A stretch of DNA of 15,741 bases from an uncultured Collinsella sp. (GTDB lineage Bacteria; Actinomycetota; Coriobacteriia; Coriobacteriales; Coriobacteriaceae). A program made the translations under genes and the position numbers. The stretch is from NCBI GenBank assembly GCA_900542635.1, contig UQOJ01000046.1, positions 1 to 15,741 of the forward strand, written 5' to 3'. Below the pieces are notes generated by a model. The model ran no database searches. It was not told the DNA's origin and saw only the letters and a list, made by a program, of their open reading frames with translations. Positions 1 through 7,056 of this stretch are shown here, piece by piece (position 1 is the first letter of the stretch; each line of letters opens with the position of its first letter).

Positions 1-2
1 GC

Positions 3-3000
3 GCCGAATGCTCGCCATCGAAATTTATCGATGGCCTATTTCAGACTGTAATGGGTAGTTCTGTAGAGAATACCGTTGCCGCCGGTAACCAAGCGGTCGT
101 AAAGACGGCTGCCCAACTGGCCGAGGAGTCGGCAAAGCAGCTCAAGGACGCTCAGGCCGCCTACGATGCCGCCCAGAAGAACGCCGACGCGGCGGGCCAG
201 TCTCAAAAGCAGGCGCAGCAGCAAAAGGATCAGGCCTCGCAGGCAGTAAGCGACAACGAAATCGAGCAGAACGCAGCAGAAGTTGCCGCGCTCCAGGAGA
301 AGATCGACGAGCTTAAGGCGGCCGTCGAAAAGACCGAGCAGCAGCAGAAGAAGCTGGGCGACCTGAACGATCAGCTCGATCAGGCCAACAAGAGCGTCGA
401 GGATAAGACCCAGGCGCTCAAGGACGCCAAGGCAAAGCAGGATGAGGCCAAGAAGGCCCTCGATGATGCCCAGGCCAAGCTCGAGGCCATGGGTATGGAC
501 GAGTACGAGGCCGCCAAGAAGGCCGTCGAGGACGCGCAGGCAAAGCTCGATGACGCCAATAAGGCCGTTACTACTGCACAGGCCAATCTGGACCAGGCCA
601 AGGCTGCCGAGGCCAGCGCCCAGCAGGAAAAGAAGGACACTGAGGCCGCTCTGACTTCCGCCCAGGCCAAGAAGCAGGAGACTGCCGCTGCTCTCGCCGC
701 TGCGACCACCGCGCGCGATAACGCCCAGCAGAAGTTCAACCAGGCGCAGGCCGCGCTCGATGCTGCCGTCTCGGGCACGGGCGTCGACCTGAGCGCGCTC
801 GAGGCCGCCAAGAACACTGCCGCCAGCGAGCTTGCGACCGCGCAGGCCGAGCTCGACGCCGCAACCGCCGCGGACGCAACCGCCCAGGCGAACCTCCAAG
901 CCGCACAGGCCGTCGTCCCTGCCGCACAGGAGCGCGTCAACGCCGCGAACGCCGCCGTGGCGACTGCACAGGCCGCATACGACGAGGCGAACGGGAAGCT
1001 CAGCGGGGCGACCGAAACCTATAACGCCGCGAAGACGGCATACGAGCAGGCCCAGCAGACCGAGGCCGACAAGAAGGCGGAGTACGACCGACTCGTCGAG
1101 GTCCGTCAGCAGAAGCGAACTGAATACGATGCAATTTGCACCGAAGTCACATCGGCAAAGAACGCCTATGATACTGCGAGCGCTGAAGTCGACAAGCTTA
1201 ACCAGCAGATTGCCGACCTTAAGTCGAACATGACCGTAGACCAGAATGTCATCAGCCAGGGTATGTTCGGTTTCATGAACTACATCATCGGCGGCAGCCA
1301 GTTCACAGCCACGCAGAAACAGAACGCCCAGGATGCCGTATCGATGCTGACCGGTGCTGAGGACAAGGCCGACTGGTATGACCAGTACGTCGATCAGGAC
1401 ATGTCTCGCGACGCCAATCCGCTCTCCTTGGAGCAGATGCGCAACGCCCTGACATATCTCGACACCCAGAACAACCTTCGCAAGGCGAACGGTCAGTCGG
1501 CGCTCAGCGTCAGCCTCCGTATGACTGCGGCAGCCGCCCTTAATACATCATATTCATCGAACATCTGGGGGCACTCGAACTGCTACTTCGACAACGGCGA
1601 AAATCTTGCCGGTGGAGGCGGCGCATATACCGGCGGCGAGACCGAGGATACACTCGGCTGGCCATACACCGGTCTCTATACTCAGGAAAAGGAGAAATTC
1701 GATAAGTACGTCGAGCAGTATGGCGACGACCTCGGCAGCCATCGATACGACGCCTACTACATCTACCAGAACTATGCCAGTATCTCCCGTGAGTGTGGGC
1801 ATTATCTCAACATTATCGATTCCTCTACGAGGGCAATCGGCATTGCAACCGGTAGCGGTAAGAACACCGATTCCGAGGTAACCATCTTCGATTACAGCGA
1901 TGATGACACGCAGGCCGATTTCACTGTCTCCGAGTTCAAGAAGCTCCTCAACGACTACATCGATTCCGCCTACAACGCAGGCGGCACGCAGGAGCAGAAG
2001 GAGCAGCTGAAGCAGCTACAGAATAAGCTGGCAGAGGCACAGAAGAATTACGGTTCGACCAGCAATGCCTACTACGCTGCCGTCAATAAAAAGGATTCCG
2101 CGCGCGACGCCTATACCGCGGCCGACACTAACGCGAACACTGCCAAGGACGAGTACGAGAAGGCCAAGTCCGACACCGCCGCCGCGAAGACGGCATACGA
2201 CGCCGCCGAAGCCAAACTCAAGGGTATCGACGTCAAGACGCCCAAGACCAAGCTCGACGCCGCCAAGAGCGAGGCCGCTACTGCCCAGGCAGCTCTCGAT
2301 AAGGCAAACGTCACGCTTGCTGACAGCAAGACGAAGGCGGCCGACGCCGCTGCTCACAAGGCGAAGGCTCGCAGCGCCCGCGATGCCGCCAAGGCAAAGT
2401 CCGAACAGGCCAATGAGGCGTATGACAACGCCACGGCTTCGGTCAAGGACCTTGCCGCCAAGCGCGATGCCGCCAAGACGGACCTTGCGAATAAGCAGGG
2501 CATGCTTGACGAGGCCAACAAGGCCGACGGTGCCGCCCAGGCTGGTGTAGACAAGGCCCAGGCCGCAGATGTCCAGGCCGCGACTGCTCTTTCGGACGCC
2601 AAGCAGGCGGTTGCCGCCAAGGCGCAGGCTGTGTCCGACGCACAGGCCAAGGCCAAGGCTGCCGAGGGCGAGCTGACCGGCGCAAACAAGGCCTTCGAGC
2701 GCTTCGCCGGCGCTCAGAAGGCGGTCGACGACGCCAAGGTCGCCTATGAAGCCGCCGTCGCCGGCGTCGCCGATGCCCAGAAGCAGCTCGAGGCCGCCAA
2801 CGAAGCCGTCGTCGATGCGAACCTCGAGATCGTCAAGGCCAAGGCTGAGCTTGCCAACGACGAGGCACTCAAGGCCGATCTTGAGGCCGTCGACCACAAG
2901 GCATCCCTTGCCGCGGGCACGACGGGCAACGAGAAGCTGGCCAAGCTGAACGCTGCCTACGCTCGCTATAAGGCCGCCGTCGATGCCGCCGCTGGTCTCA

Positions 3001-3329
3001 AGGCTGCTCTGAGCGATGCCGATGCCAAGCTTTCCGATGCCAACGACGTCTATGCCGCTGCGCTTGCCGAGCTTGACGATGCCAAGGATGCCCTGGCTGC
3101 CGCGCAGGCCGAGTACGACAAGTATCATCCCAAGGCTGAGCCGCAGGCCAAACCTCAGGTTGCGCAGGCTGCTGCAAAGGCTCCTGTCGCCAAGAAGAAG
3201 GCTGCGGACGCTGCGCTCGCCCAGACCGGTGATACCTCCGCGCTTGCGGGCGAGGTCTTCGTTATCGGCGGTATTACGCTCGTGGCCGCGGGCGTGACGC
3301 TGGGCGATCGTCGTCGCAAGCACATGTAG
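3..3329 (+). CDS. Cell-wall-anchored coiled-coil surface protein with CAP/SCP domain (5' partial)
   Basis: Predicted surface adhesin or wall-associated protein. Residues are counted from the first in-frame ATG at position 51 (1092 aa). Residues about 20-410 and 645-1045 are two Ala/Lys/Asp/Gln-rich coiled-coil arms. Between them, about 435-625, lies a CAP/SCP (PF00188-like) domain with the expected motif blocks: His508 in WGHSNCYF, Glu517 in GENLA and His584 in ECGHYLNII. The C-terminus has a sortase-type signal LAQTG (1056-1060), a hydrophobic segment and the basic tail DRRRKHM. The frame is open to the left window edge, the ATG at 51 has no Shine-Dalgarno sequence, and the protein from it has no signal peptide, so the real start is probably upstream and this entry is partial. 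CAP proteins have varied roles, so no enzymatic activity is claimed. Antisense ORFs here are codon-bias shadows. Confidence 0.85.
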   Translation, partial: AECSPSKFIDGLFQTVMGSSVENTVAAGNQAVVKTAAQLAEESAKQLKDAQAAYDAAQKNADAAGQSQKQAQQQKDQASQAVSDNEIEQNAAEVAALQEKIDELKAAVEKTEQQQKKLGDLNDQLDQANKSVEDKTQALKDAKAKQDEAKKALDDAQAKLEAMGMDEYEAAKKAVEDAQAKLDDANKAVTTAQANLDQAKAAEASAQQEKKDTEAALTSAQAKKQETAAALAAATTARDNAQQKFNQAQAALDAAVSGTGVDLSALEAAKNTAASELATAQAELDAATAADATAQANLQAAQAVVPAAQERVNAANAAVATAQAAYDEANGKLSGATETYNAAKTAYEQAQQTEADKKAEYDRLVEVRQQKRTEYDAICTEVTSAKNAYDTASAEVDKLNQQIADLKSNMTVDQNVISQGMFGFMNYIIGGSQFTATQKQNAQDAVSMLTGAEDKADWYDQYVDQDMSRDANPLSLEQMRNALTYLDTQNNLRKANGQSALSVSLRMTAAAALNTSYSSNIWGHSNCYFDNGENLAGGGGAYTGGETEDTLGWPYTGLYTQEKEKFDKYVEQYGDDLGSHRYDAYYIYQNYASISRECGHYLNIIDSSTRAIGIATGSGKNTDSEVTIFDYSDDDTQADFTVSEFKKLLNDYIDSAYNAGGTQEQKEQLKQLQNKLAEAQKNYGSTSNAYYAAVNKKDSARDAYTAADTNANTAKDEYEKAKSDTAAAKTAYDAAEAKLKGIDVKTPKTKLDAAKSEAATAQAALDKANVTLADSKTKAADAAAHKAKARSARDAAKAKSEQANEAYDNATASVKDLAAKRDAAKTDLANKQGMLDEANKADGAAQAGVDKAQAADVQAATALSDAKQAVAAKAQAVSDAQAKAKAAEGELTGANKAFERFAGAQKAVDDAKVAYEAAVAGVADAQKQLEAANEAVVDANLEIVKAKAELANDEALKADLEAVDHKASLAAGTTGNEKLAKLNAAYARYKAAVDAAAGLKAALSDADAKLSDANDVYAAALAELDDAKDALAAAQAEYDKYHPKAEPQAKPQVAQAAAKAPVAKKKAADAALAQTGDTSALAGEVFVIGGITLVAAGVTLGDRRRKHM
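14..35. repeat. 8-bp inverted repeat at the left edge, inside the open frame
   Basis: GCCATCGA (14-21) and TCGATGGC (28-35) are perfect inverted arms around a 6-base AT loop. The repeat sits just before the first in-frame ATG of a surface-protein gene that lacks its signal peptide. It could be a chance palindrome, a regulator site, or part of a site-specific recombination site; the sequence does not decide between these. Confidence 0.45.
1025..1045 (+). repeat. Direct repeat copy 1 in coiled-coil arm 1
   Basis: A 21-base stretch is identical to 2180-2200. It encodes the core AAKTAY in the first coiled-coil arm, before the CAP domain. The distance between copies is 1155 bases (385 codons), so both are read in the same frame. 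Confidence 0.8.
2180..2200 (+). repeat. Direct repeat copy 2 in coiled-coil arm 2
   Basis: Identical to 1025-1045 over 21 bases and in the same reading frame, but after the CAP domain. It shows that the two coiled-coil arms share sequence, whether through duplication of an ancestral repeat unit or because of low-complexity composition. Confidence 0.8.
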
Positions 3330-3395
3330 TGATTCGGGCGTCGGCTCTGCAGTGAACTTCAATTCATAGCGGGACCGTCTCGATACCCAAACGAT

Positions 3396-3437
3396 AAGGC
3401 CGGCGCGCTGTCATACGCAGCACGTCGGCCTTTCTTT
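3396..3437. terminator. Rho-independent terminator of the surface-protein gene
   Basis: AAGGCCG (3396-3402) pairs with CGGCCTT (3426-3432), with extra partial pairing of GCGCGCTG and CAGCACGT inside the loop. On the plus strand the stem is followed by TTTCTTTG. It lies about 65 bases past the surface-protein stop codon. Confidence 0.7.
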
Positions 3438-3448
3438 GCGTTGGTATC

Positions 3449-3488
3449 AAAAAGCCCGGTCGGTAGCCGCGAAAGCTACCGGCCGGGC
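3449..3488 (-). terminator. Rho-independent terminator of the OPT transporter gene
   Basis: A 14-bp stem (3454-3467 with 3475-3488, one G-T mismatch) encloses a 7-base loop. Read on the minus strand the stem ends in CCGGGC followed by TTTTTGAT, a proper T-tract. It lies about 40 bases beyond the stop codon of the minus-strand transporter gene, so it belongs to that gene. Confidence 0.8.
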
Positions 3489-3529
3489 AAATCGTAGGCA
3501 ATATGGTCGCTGTCGAGCAACTGCTCGAC

Positions 3530-5233
3530 TTAGCCCAGCAGGCTCAGGCCAACAGAGACAAACGCCAGGATAACGCCGACGATGGACTCGCCGCCGAGCA
3601 GGCCGCTGGCGACAACCAGGCCCTGTTCCTGGAAGGCGGCGTCCTTGGCAGCCCTCTCCTCGTCAGAAAGACCAGCGGTGGCGTCGCGGTGGGCGGACCA
3701 CTTGTCGTAGGCGAGCTTGACGCAGGAGCCCAGGAATGCCGTGAGCGACATGTAGAACGGCAGGTACACGCCCAGGCCGATCATCATGGCCGGAATGCCG
3801 AGCCAGTACATGACGATGCCGGCGATAAAGCCGCCAACGAACCACGGCACGCTCGGGATGCCCGAGACCATGGTGGCGACGACGCTTGCCTGCGCGGCAA
3901 CAAAGCTCTTGTCGGGGCCAAAGGCGTCCGGGCCATAGGCGGTGACGAGCGCGACCATGACGGCTGCGGCGACCAGGGCGCCCACGATGCCGCCGATGGC
4001 TTGGCCGATCCACTGCGCACGCGGGTTGGTGCCCAGCACGGCGCCGGCCTTAAAGTCGTTCATGACGTCGCCCGCAAGGCCGCACGCCACGGCCACGATG
4101 CCGGCGATAAAGAACAGCTTGACCTGAGCGAGCTGTGCGAAGGCGGCAACGATGAGCATGACGATGAGGCCGAAGATCTCCATGGGGTCGATGCCCGTCT
4201 GGCCGCAGCTCTGCGCGCTCATGATGGTGGTGACAAAAGTGAACAGCGTCACGATGACGGCCGGGACGGGGCCAAGGTCGAGCGCGATGGCAACGATTAC
4301 GGCGATGGCGGCAGCGCCCAGGCCGATGATGCCGGCGTCGAGCTTAAGGGAGCCCGAGATGAGCGACTGCTCGTCGGTGTCGGTGGAGCTGTCGGCAGCA
4401 AGGCCGCGGACGATGCCGGCGACCTGCGGCAGGATGTCCTTGAGGACGACGGCGACGCCAAAGCCCATCATAAGGCCCATACCCAGGGACTTAACAATGC
4501 CCTGTGCCGTCATAACGTCAAACAGACCAGCAGCGGTGCCACCCACGATGATGCCAAAATTGCCCAGCAGCGCGCCGGCAAACCAGAAAGCGACCGGGGC
4601 GAAGCCCACGAGGAAGCCGACGGAGAGCAGCATGGGCGAGTTGTAGATACCAAAGGTCACGCCGGGGATGTTGAGCGTGCATAGCATGCTGGGCACCACG
4701 CCCAGGGCGTCGCGCAGCACGCTATAGATGCCGGCGATGGCCATGGAACCAAAGAGCTGCTTGCCGGTTTTGCCGCCAGCCTCGGTCGCGCGCAAGGTCT
4801 GAGCTGCGGCGTTGCCGGTGGGGAACTCAAGCGCGGCGTCCACGATAAAGTGACGGTGGATGAGCGCGGTGGCCAGCAGGCCCAGGATGGTGCCGGCGAG
4901 TGCCACGATAAACATGTCGAGCCAGCTGATCTGGTCGGCATAGCCCAGCATCCAGGCGCCCGGGATGGTAAACGCCAGGCCGCCGGCGACCATGGCGCCC
5001 GCGGACATGATGGTGTGGGTGACGTTGGCCTCGTTGAGACTGGCGTTGCCCATGAGCTTAAGGAAGAACAGCGAGATGACGGCAGCGAAGACGATCGGCC
5101 AGGGGAGTGCGCCCATCTTGAGGGCGGTGTAGGCCGAGCTTGCCGTGATGATCACGCAGCCAAGGACGCCGATGACGACGCCGCGCAGCGTGAGTTGCCC
5201 GCGCATCGAAGCACGGTTCGAGGGATTGCTCAT
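3530..5233 (-). CDS. OPT-family (oligopeptide) transporter
   Basis: Integral membrane protein of 567 aa with about 14 hydrophobic segments covering nearly its whole length. It belongs to the OPT superfamily by overall character: an N-terminal RGQLTLRGVVIGVL segment leading into the first membrane span with SAYTALKMG (33-41), and an FPTGNAAAQTL block (137-147) matching the family's conserved F/Y-P-x-G-x-A-x-A loop. Known members move oligopeptides, or metal-chelate complexes in the YSL branch, with protons; the substrate here cannot be told from sequence. The ATG at 5231-5233 is preceded by AGGAG with about 6 bases spacing. It is transcribed alone, divergent from coaX and convergent with the surface-protein gene, with its own terminator. 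It is slightly shorter than many bacterial OPT proteins (600+ aa) but shows no sign of damage. Confidence 0.9.
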   Translation of the reverse strand: MSNPSNRASMRGQLTLRGVVIGVLGCVIITASSAYTALKMGALPWPIVFAAVISLFFLKLMGNASLNEANVTHTIMSAGAMVAGGLAFTIPGAWMLGYADQISWLDMFIVALAGTILGLLATALIHRHFIVDAALEFPTGNAAAQTLRATEAGGKTGKQLFGSMAIAGIYSVLRDALGVVPSMLCTLNIPGVTFGIYNSPMLLSVGFLVGFAPVAFWFAGALLGNFGIIVGGTAAGLFDVMTAQGIVKSLGMGLMMGFGVAVVLKDILPQVAGIVRGLAADSSTDTDEQSLISGSLKLDAGIIGLGAAAIAVIVAIALDLGPVPAVIVTLFTFVTTIMSAQSCGQTGIDPMEIFGLIVMLIVAAFAQLAQVKLFFIAGIVAVACGLAGDVMNDFKAGAVLGTNPRAQWIGQAIGGIVGALVAAAVMVALVTAYGPDAFGPDKSFVAAQASVVATMVSGIPSVPWFVGGFIAGIVMYWLGIPAMMIGLGVYLPFYMSLTAFLGSCVKLAYDKWSAHRDATAGLSDEERAAKDAAFQEQGLVVASGLLGGESIVGVILAFVSVGLSLLG

Positions 5234-5251
5234 ATAGAACTCCTTTGCGTA

Positions 5252-5284
5252 TATCCGCTTCCCCCGGGAGCGCCGCTACGGATA
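5252..5284 (-). promoter_or_regulatory. Hairpin in the 5' leader of the OPT transporter gene
   Basis: TATCCG (5252-5257) and CGGATA (5279-5284) are inverted arms, with further GC-rich pairing possible between them. The hairpin lies just upstream of the Shine-Dalgarno sequence of the minus-strand transporter gene. I do not recognise a known riboswitch; it may only be local structure. Confidence 0.3.
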
Positions 5285-5343
5285 CGGCGCGGGAAGTCGG
5301 GTTACCAAGGGCCGCCGCGTGAGCTCGCGCACGACCGCGCACC

Positions 5344-5398
5344 AGTATAGCCGCAAGCTAGTCATTTTGGGATGACTGGTTTAGGTAGGCGATATACT
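5344..5398. promoter_or_regulatory. Divergent promoter region with central inverted repeat (OPT gene / coaX)
   Basis: Two TATACT -10-like boxes point outward: one on the minus strand at 5344-5349 toward the transporter gene, one on the plus strand at 5393-5398 toward coaX. Between them is the inverted repeat AGTCAT (5360-5365) / ATGACT (5372-5377), close to the midpoint of the two boxes, where both -35 elements would lie. ACCAGT (5341-5346) and ACTGGT (5375-5380) form a second inverted pair. No good -35 hexamer is visible on either side, so activator-dependent or repressor-controlled transcription is possible. Confidence 0.45.
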
Positions 5399-5425
5399 GC
5401 TGGGCAGACGAAAGGAGTGCCTACG

Positions 5426-6277
5426 ATGCTTAATGGGTGCGCATATATATTGACGGTCGACGTGGGCAACACGTTCATTCGCTTTGGTCTGTTTGCCGAG
5501 GATTCGGCCGCGGCGCAGGAATGTCCGCTTGCGACGTGCGAGATCACGACGCCGTCGAGCATCACAGCAGACGAGGCGCGCATGAGGCTCGCGCAGGTCA
5601 TGGGCGCGCTGTCAGCCGATGCGGGCGTGCCGGGTGCACTCGTTCCCGCGGCCGCAGTGCTGAGCTGCGTGGTGCCGGCGCTCGAACGCCCGTGGAAGGC
5701 GGCTCTTTCCCGTACCTGCACGGGGCGCGTGCTCACCGTGGGGCCGGGCCTCAAGACCGGCATGCCCGTGCACTACGACGACCCGGCCGAGATCGGCCCC
5801 GACCGCATCGCCGATGCCGTGGCGGCCCGTGCCGTCTACGGCTCTCCGTGCATCGTGATCGACCTGGGCACGACGACCAATATCGAGGTCATCGACGCGC
5901 ACGGTACCTTTGTCGGCGGCGTTATTGCGCCGGGTCTGGCGCTTGGCGCCCGCTCGCTTTCGGCTGCTGCGGCGCGTTTGCCTCAGGTCGAGCCTTCGGC
6001 GCCAACGCACGTCATCGGCCGCAACACGCGCGAGGCCATGCGCTCGGGCGTGGTTTTGGGCGAGGTGGCCCGCATCGACGGCATGCTCGACATGGTGCTT
6101 GCCGAGATGCGCGCGACCAAGGCCGCGGGGGAGGGCGACGTGCCCATCGTCATTACCGGCGACGATGCCGAGGCACTCGCGTCGCTGGTCGGCCATAGCC
6201 TGACGGTAGACGACGCGCTGACGCTGCGGGGTCTCGCCGAGCTCTACCGCATCAACCAAAAGCCCCGCCGCGTGTAA
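5426..6277 (+). CDS. coaX: Type III pantothenate kinase
   Basis: Phosphorylates pantothenate in the first step of coenzyme A synthesis; a cytoplasmic ASKHA-fold enzyme. The start at 5426 is chosen because AAAGGAG lies 9 bases before it, whereas the longer in-frame start at 5372 falls inside the promoter region. This gives 283 aa, a little longer than the usual 255-260. Visible motifs: the N-terminal phosphate loop DVGNT (11-15), GPDRIAD (124-130), DLGTTTNIE (146-154) followed by GGVIAPG and a Leu/Ala-rich AARLP helix. The middle motif differs from the common D-F-G-T-A-T-T-F-D form (Ala to Thr, Thr to Asn, final Asp to Glu), but the key Asp-x-Gly-Thr core is kept. The gene is followed by a hairpin terminator overlapping its stop codon, so it appears monocistronic. 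Confidence 0.92.
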   Translation: MLNGCAYILTVDVGNTFIRFGLFAEDSAAAQECPLATCEITTPSSITADEARMRLAQVMGALSADAGVPGALVPAAAVLSCVVPALERPWKAALSRTCTGRVLTVGPGLKTGMPVHYDDPAEIGPDRIADAVAARAVYGSPCIVIDLGTTTNIEVIDAHGTFVGGVIAPGLALGARSLSAAAARLPQVEPSAPTHVIGRNTREAMRSGVVLGEVARIDGMLDMVLAEMRATKAAGEGDVPIVITGDDAEALASLVGHSLTVDDALTLRGLAELYRINQKPRRV

Positions 6278-6316
6278 AGGTGAGGGCGTCGGTGGGACAA
6301 ACGCCCCCACCTTTCA
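6276..6316 (+). terminator. Hairpin terminator after coaX
   Basis: A 13-bp stem with one mismatch pairs AAAGGTGAGGGCG (6276-6288) with CGCCCCCACCTTT (6302-6314). The left arm begins in the coaX stop codon. The T-tail is short (TTTC), so termination may be incomplete. Confidence 0.6.
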
Positions 6317-6321
6317 CCTGC

Positions 6322-6327
6322 TACAAT
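6322..6327 (+). promoter_or_regulatory. -10 box of the dCMP deaminase promoter
   Basis: TACAAT lies 35 bases upstream of the deaminase start and only 7 bases after the coaX terminator stem. No convincing -35 hexamer is visible; the position where it would fall is inside the terminator hairpin. Confidence 0.4.
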
Positions 6328-6361
6328 GGGTCAAACTATTGCGATTACGGAGGTGTCTGCC

Positions 6362-6886
6362 ATGTCGGACGATCTTCATCAAACCGCGTCGGGCAAGCGC
6401 TTGGACGTCATTAGCTGGGACGAGTTCTTTATGAGCGTGGCCATCGCCGCGCAGCGTCGCAGCAAGGACCCCAACACGCAGGTGGGTGCGTGCATCGCCA
6501 GCACCAACCACCGCATCCTTTCGGTGGGCTACAACGGTACGCCCTCGGCGCTCAACGACGACTTTTTCCCGTGGGGTACGAGCGACGACCCGCTGCAGGA
6601 CAAGCACAACTACGTGGTCCATGCCGAGGCCAACGCCGTGCTCAACTACCGTGGCTCGCTCAAGGATCTCGAGGGTTCCACGGTCTACGTCACGCTGTTC
6701 CCGTGCCACGACTGCGCCAAGATTTTGGCGCAGGTGGGCGTGGGCGAGGTTGTCTACCTGGACAACAAGTACGCCGACACCGATGATGGACGCATCAGCC
6801 GCCGCATCCTCGACTCCTGTGGCATCAGCTACCGCCAGGTTATCGTCGATGTTCACATCGGCACCGAGGGACAGGCTCGGCAGTAG
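6362..6886 (+). CDS. dCMP deaminase (ComEB-like cytidine/deoxycytidylate deaminase)
   Basis: Zinc-dependent deamination of dCMP to dUMP, feeding dTTP synthesis; cytoplasmic. The start at 6362 is chosen over the in-frame ATG at 6326, because CGGAGG sits 8 bases before it and 6326 overlaps the -10 box. Length is 174 aa, near the usual 150-180 of the family. The catalytic zinc signature is complete: HAEANAVL with His87 and Glu89, and PCHDC with Cys115 and Cys118. Before these come DPNTQVGACI and GYNGTP, typical of dCMP deaminases rather than tRNA or cytosine deaminases. In Firmicutes a homologue (ComEB) is found beside competence genes, but no competence gene is seen here. It stands between coaX and a NifU-like gene without overlap to either. 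Confidence 0.9.
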   Translation: MSDDLHQTASGKRLDVISWDEFFMSVAIAAQRRSKDPNTQVGACIASTNHRILSVGYNGTPSALNDDFFPWGTSDDPLQDKHNYVVHAEANAVLNYRGSLKDLEGSTVYVTLFPCHDCAKILAQVGVGEVVYLDNKYADTDDGRISRRILDSCGISYRQVIVDVHIGTEGQARQ

Positions 6887-7018
6887 CGCGTGGCAACGCC
6901 AGCTGGCGGCAAAACAGCCAAAAGAGACCCGTCCCAAATTGACCGCTCGTGAAAGTCGTGTCCGCACGCATGGCTGGCGCCTAAGCGGGTACACGGCTGT
7001 AGTAACATAGCCCCTGTC

Positions 7019-7034
7019 CGCGGGCGTGCCCGCG
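7019..7034 (+). repeat. GC-rich hairpin before the NifU-like gene
   Basis: CGCGGGC (7019-7025) and GCCCGCG (7028-7034) are perfect arms separated by GT, followed by TTATT. It lies 23 bases ahead of the GTG start. It may be a weak terminator of the deaminase transcript or a structure in the leader of the next gene. Confidence 0.4.
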
Positions 7035-7056
7035 TTATTGTGAGAAAGGAGCCCCT

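Noticed and set aside
2016..3362. Long antisense open frame (448 codons) opposite the second coiled-coil arm
   Set aside because: Caused by GC-rich third positions and repeated Ala/Lys/Asp codons on the sense strand; the translation is low-complexity Leu/Gly and has no ribosome site. The same holds for the antisense frame at 36-899.
3503..4684. Plus-strand open frame (393 codons) opposite the OPT transporter gene
   Set aside because: Its translation is Asp/Gly/His/Ala-rich without any domain, while the minus strand encodes a clear membrane protein with start, ribosome site and terminator.
5372..5425. Upstream in-frame ATG for coaX
   Set aside because: Falls within the palindrome and before the -10 box, lacks a ribosome site; the ATG at 5426 has AAAGGAG and places DVGNT at the usual distance from the N-terminus.
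5437..6198. Second plus-strand frame inside coaX
   Set aside because: Arg/His/Gly-rich out-of-frame reading; coaX motifs are all in the other frame.
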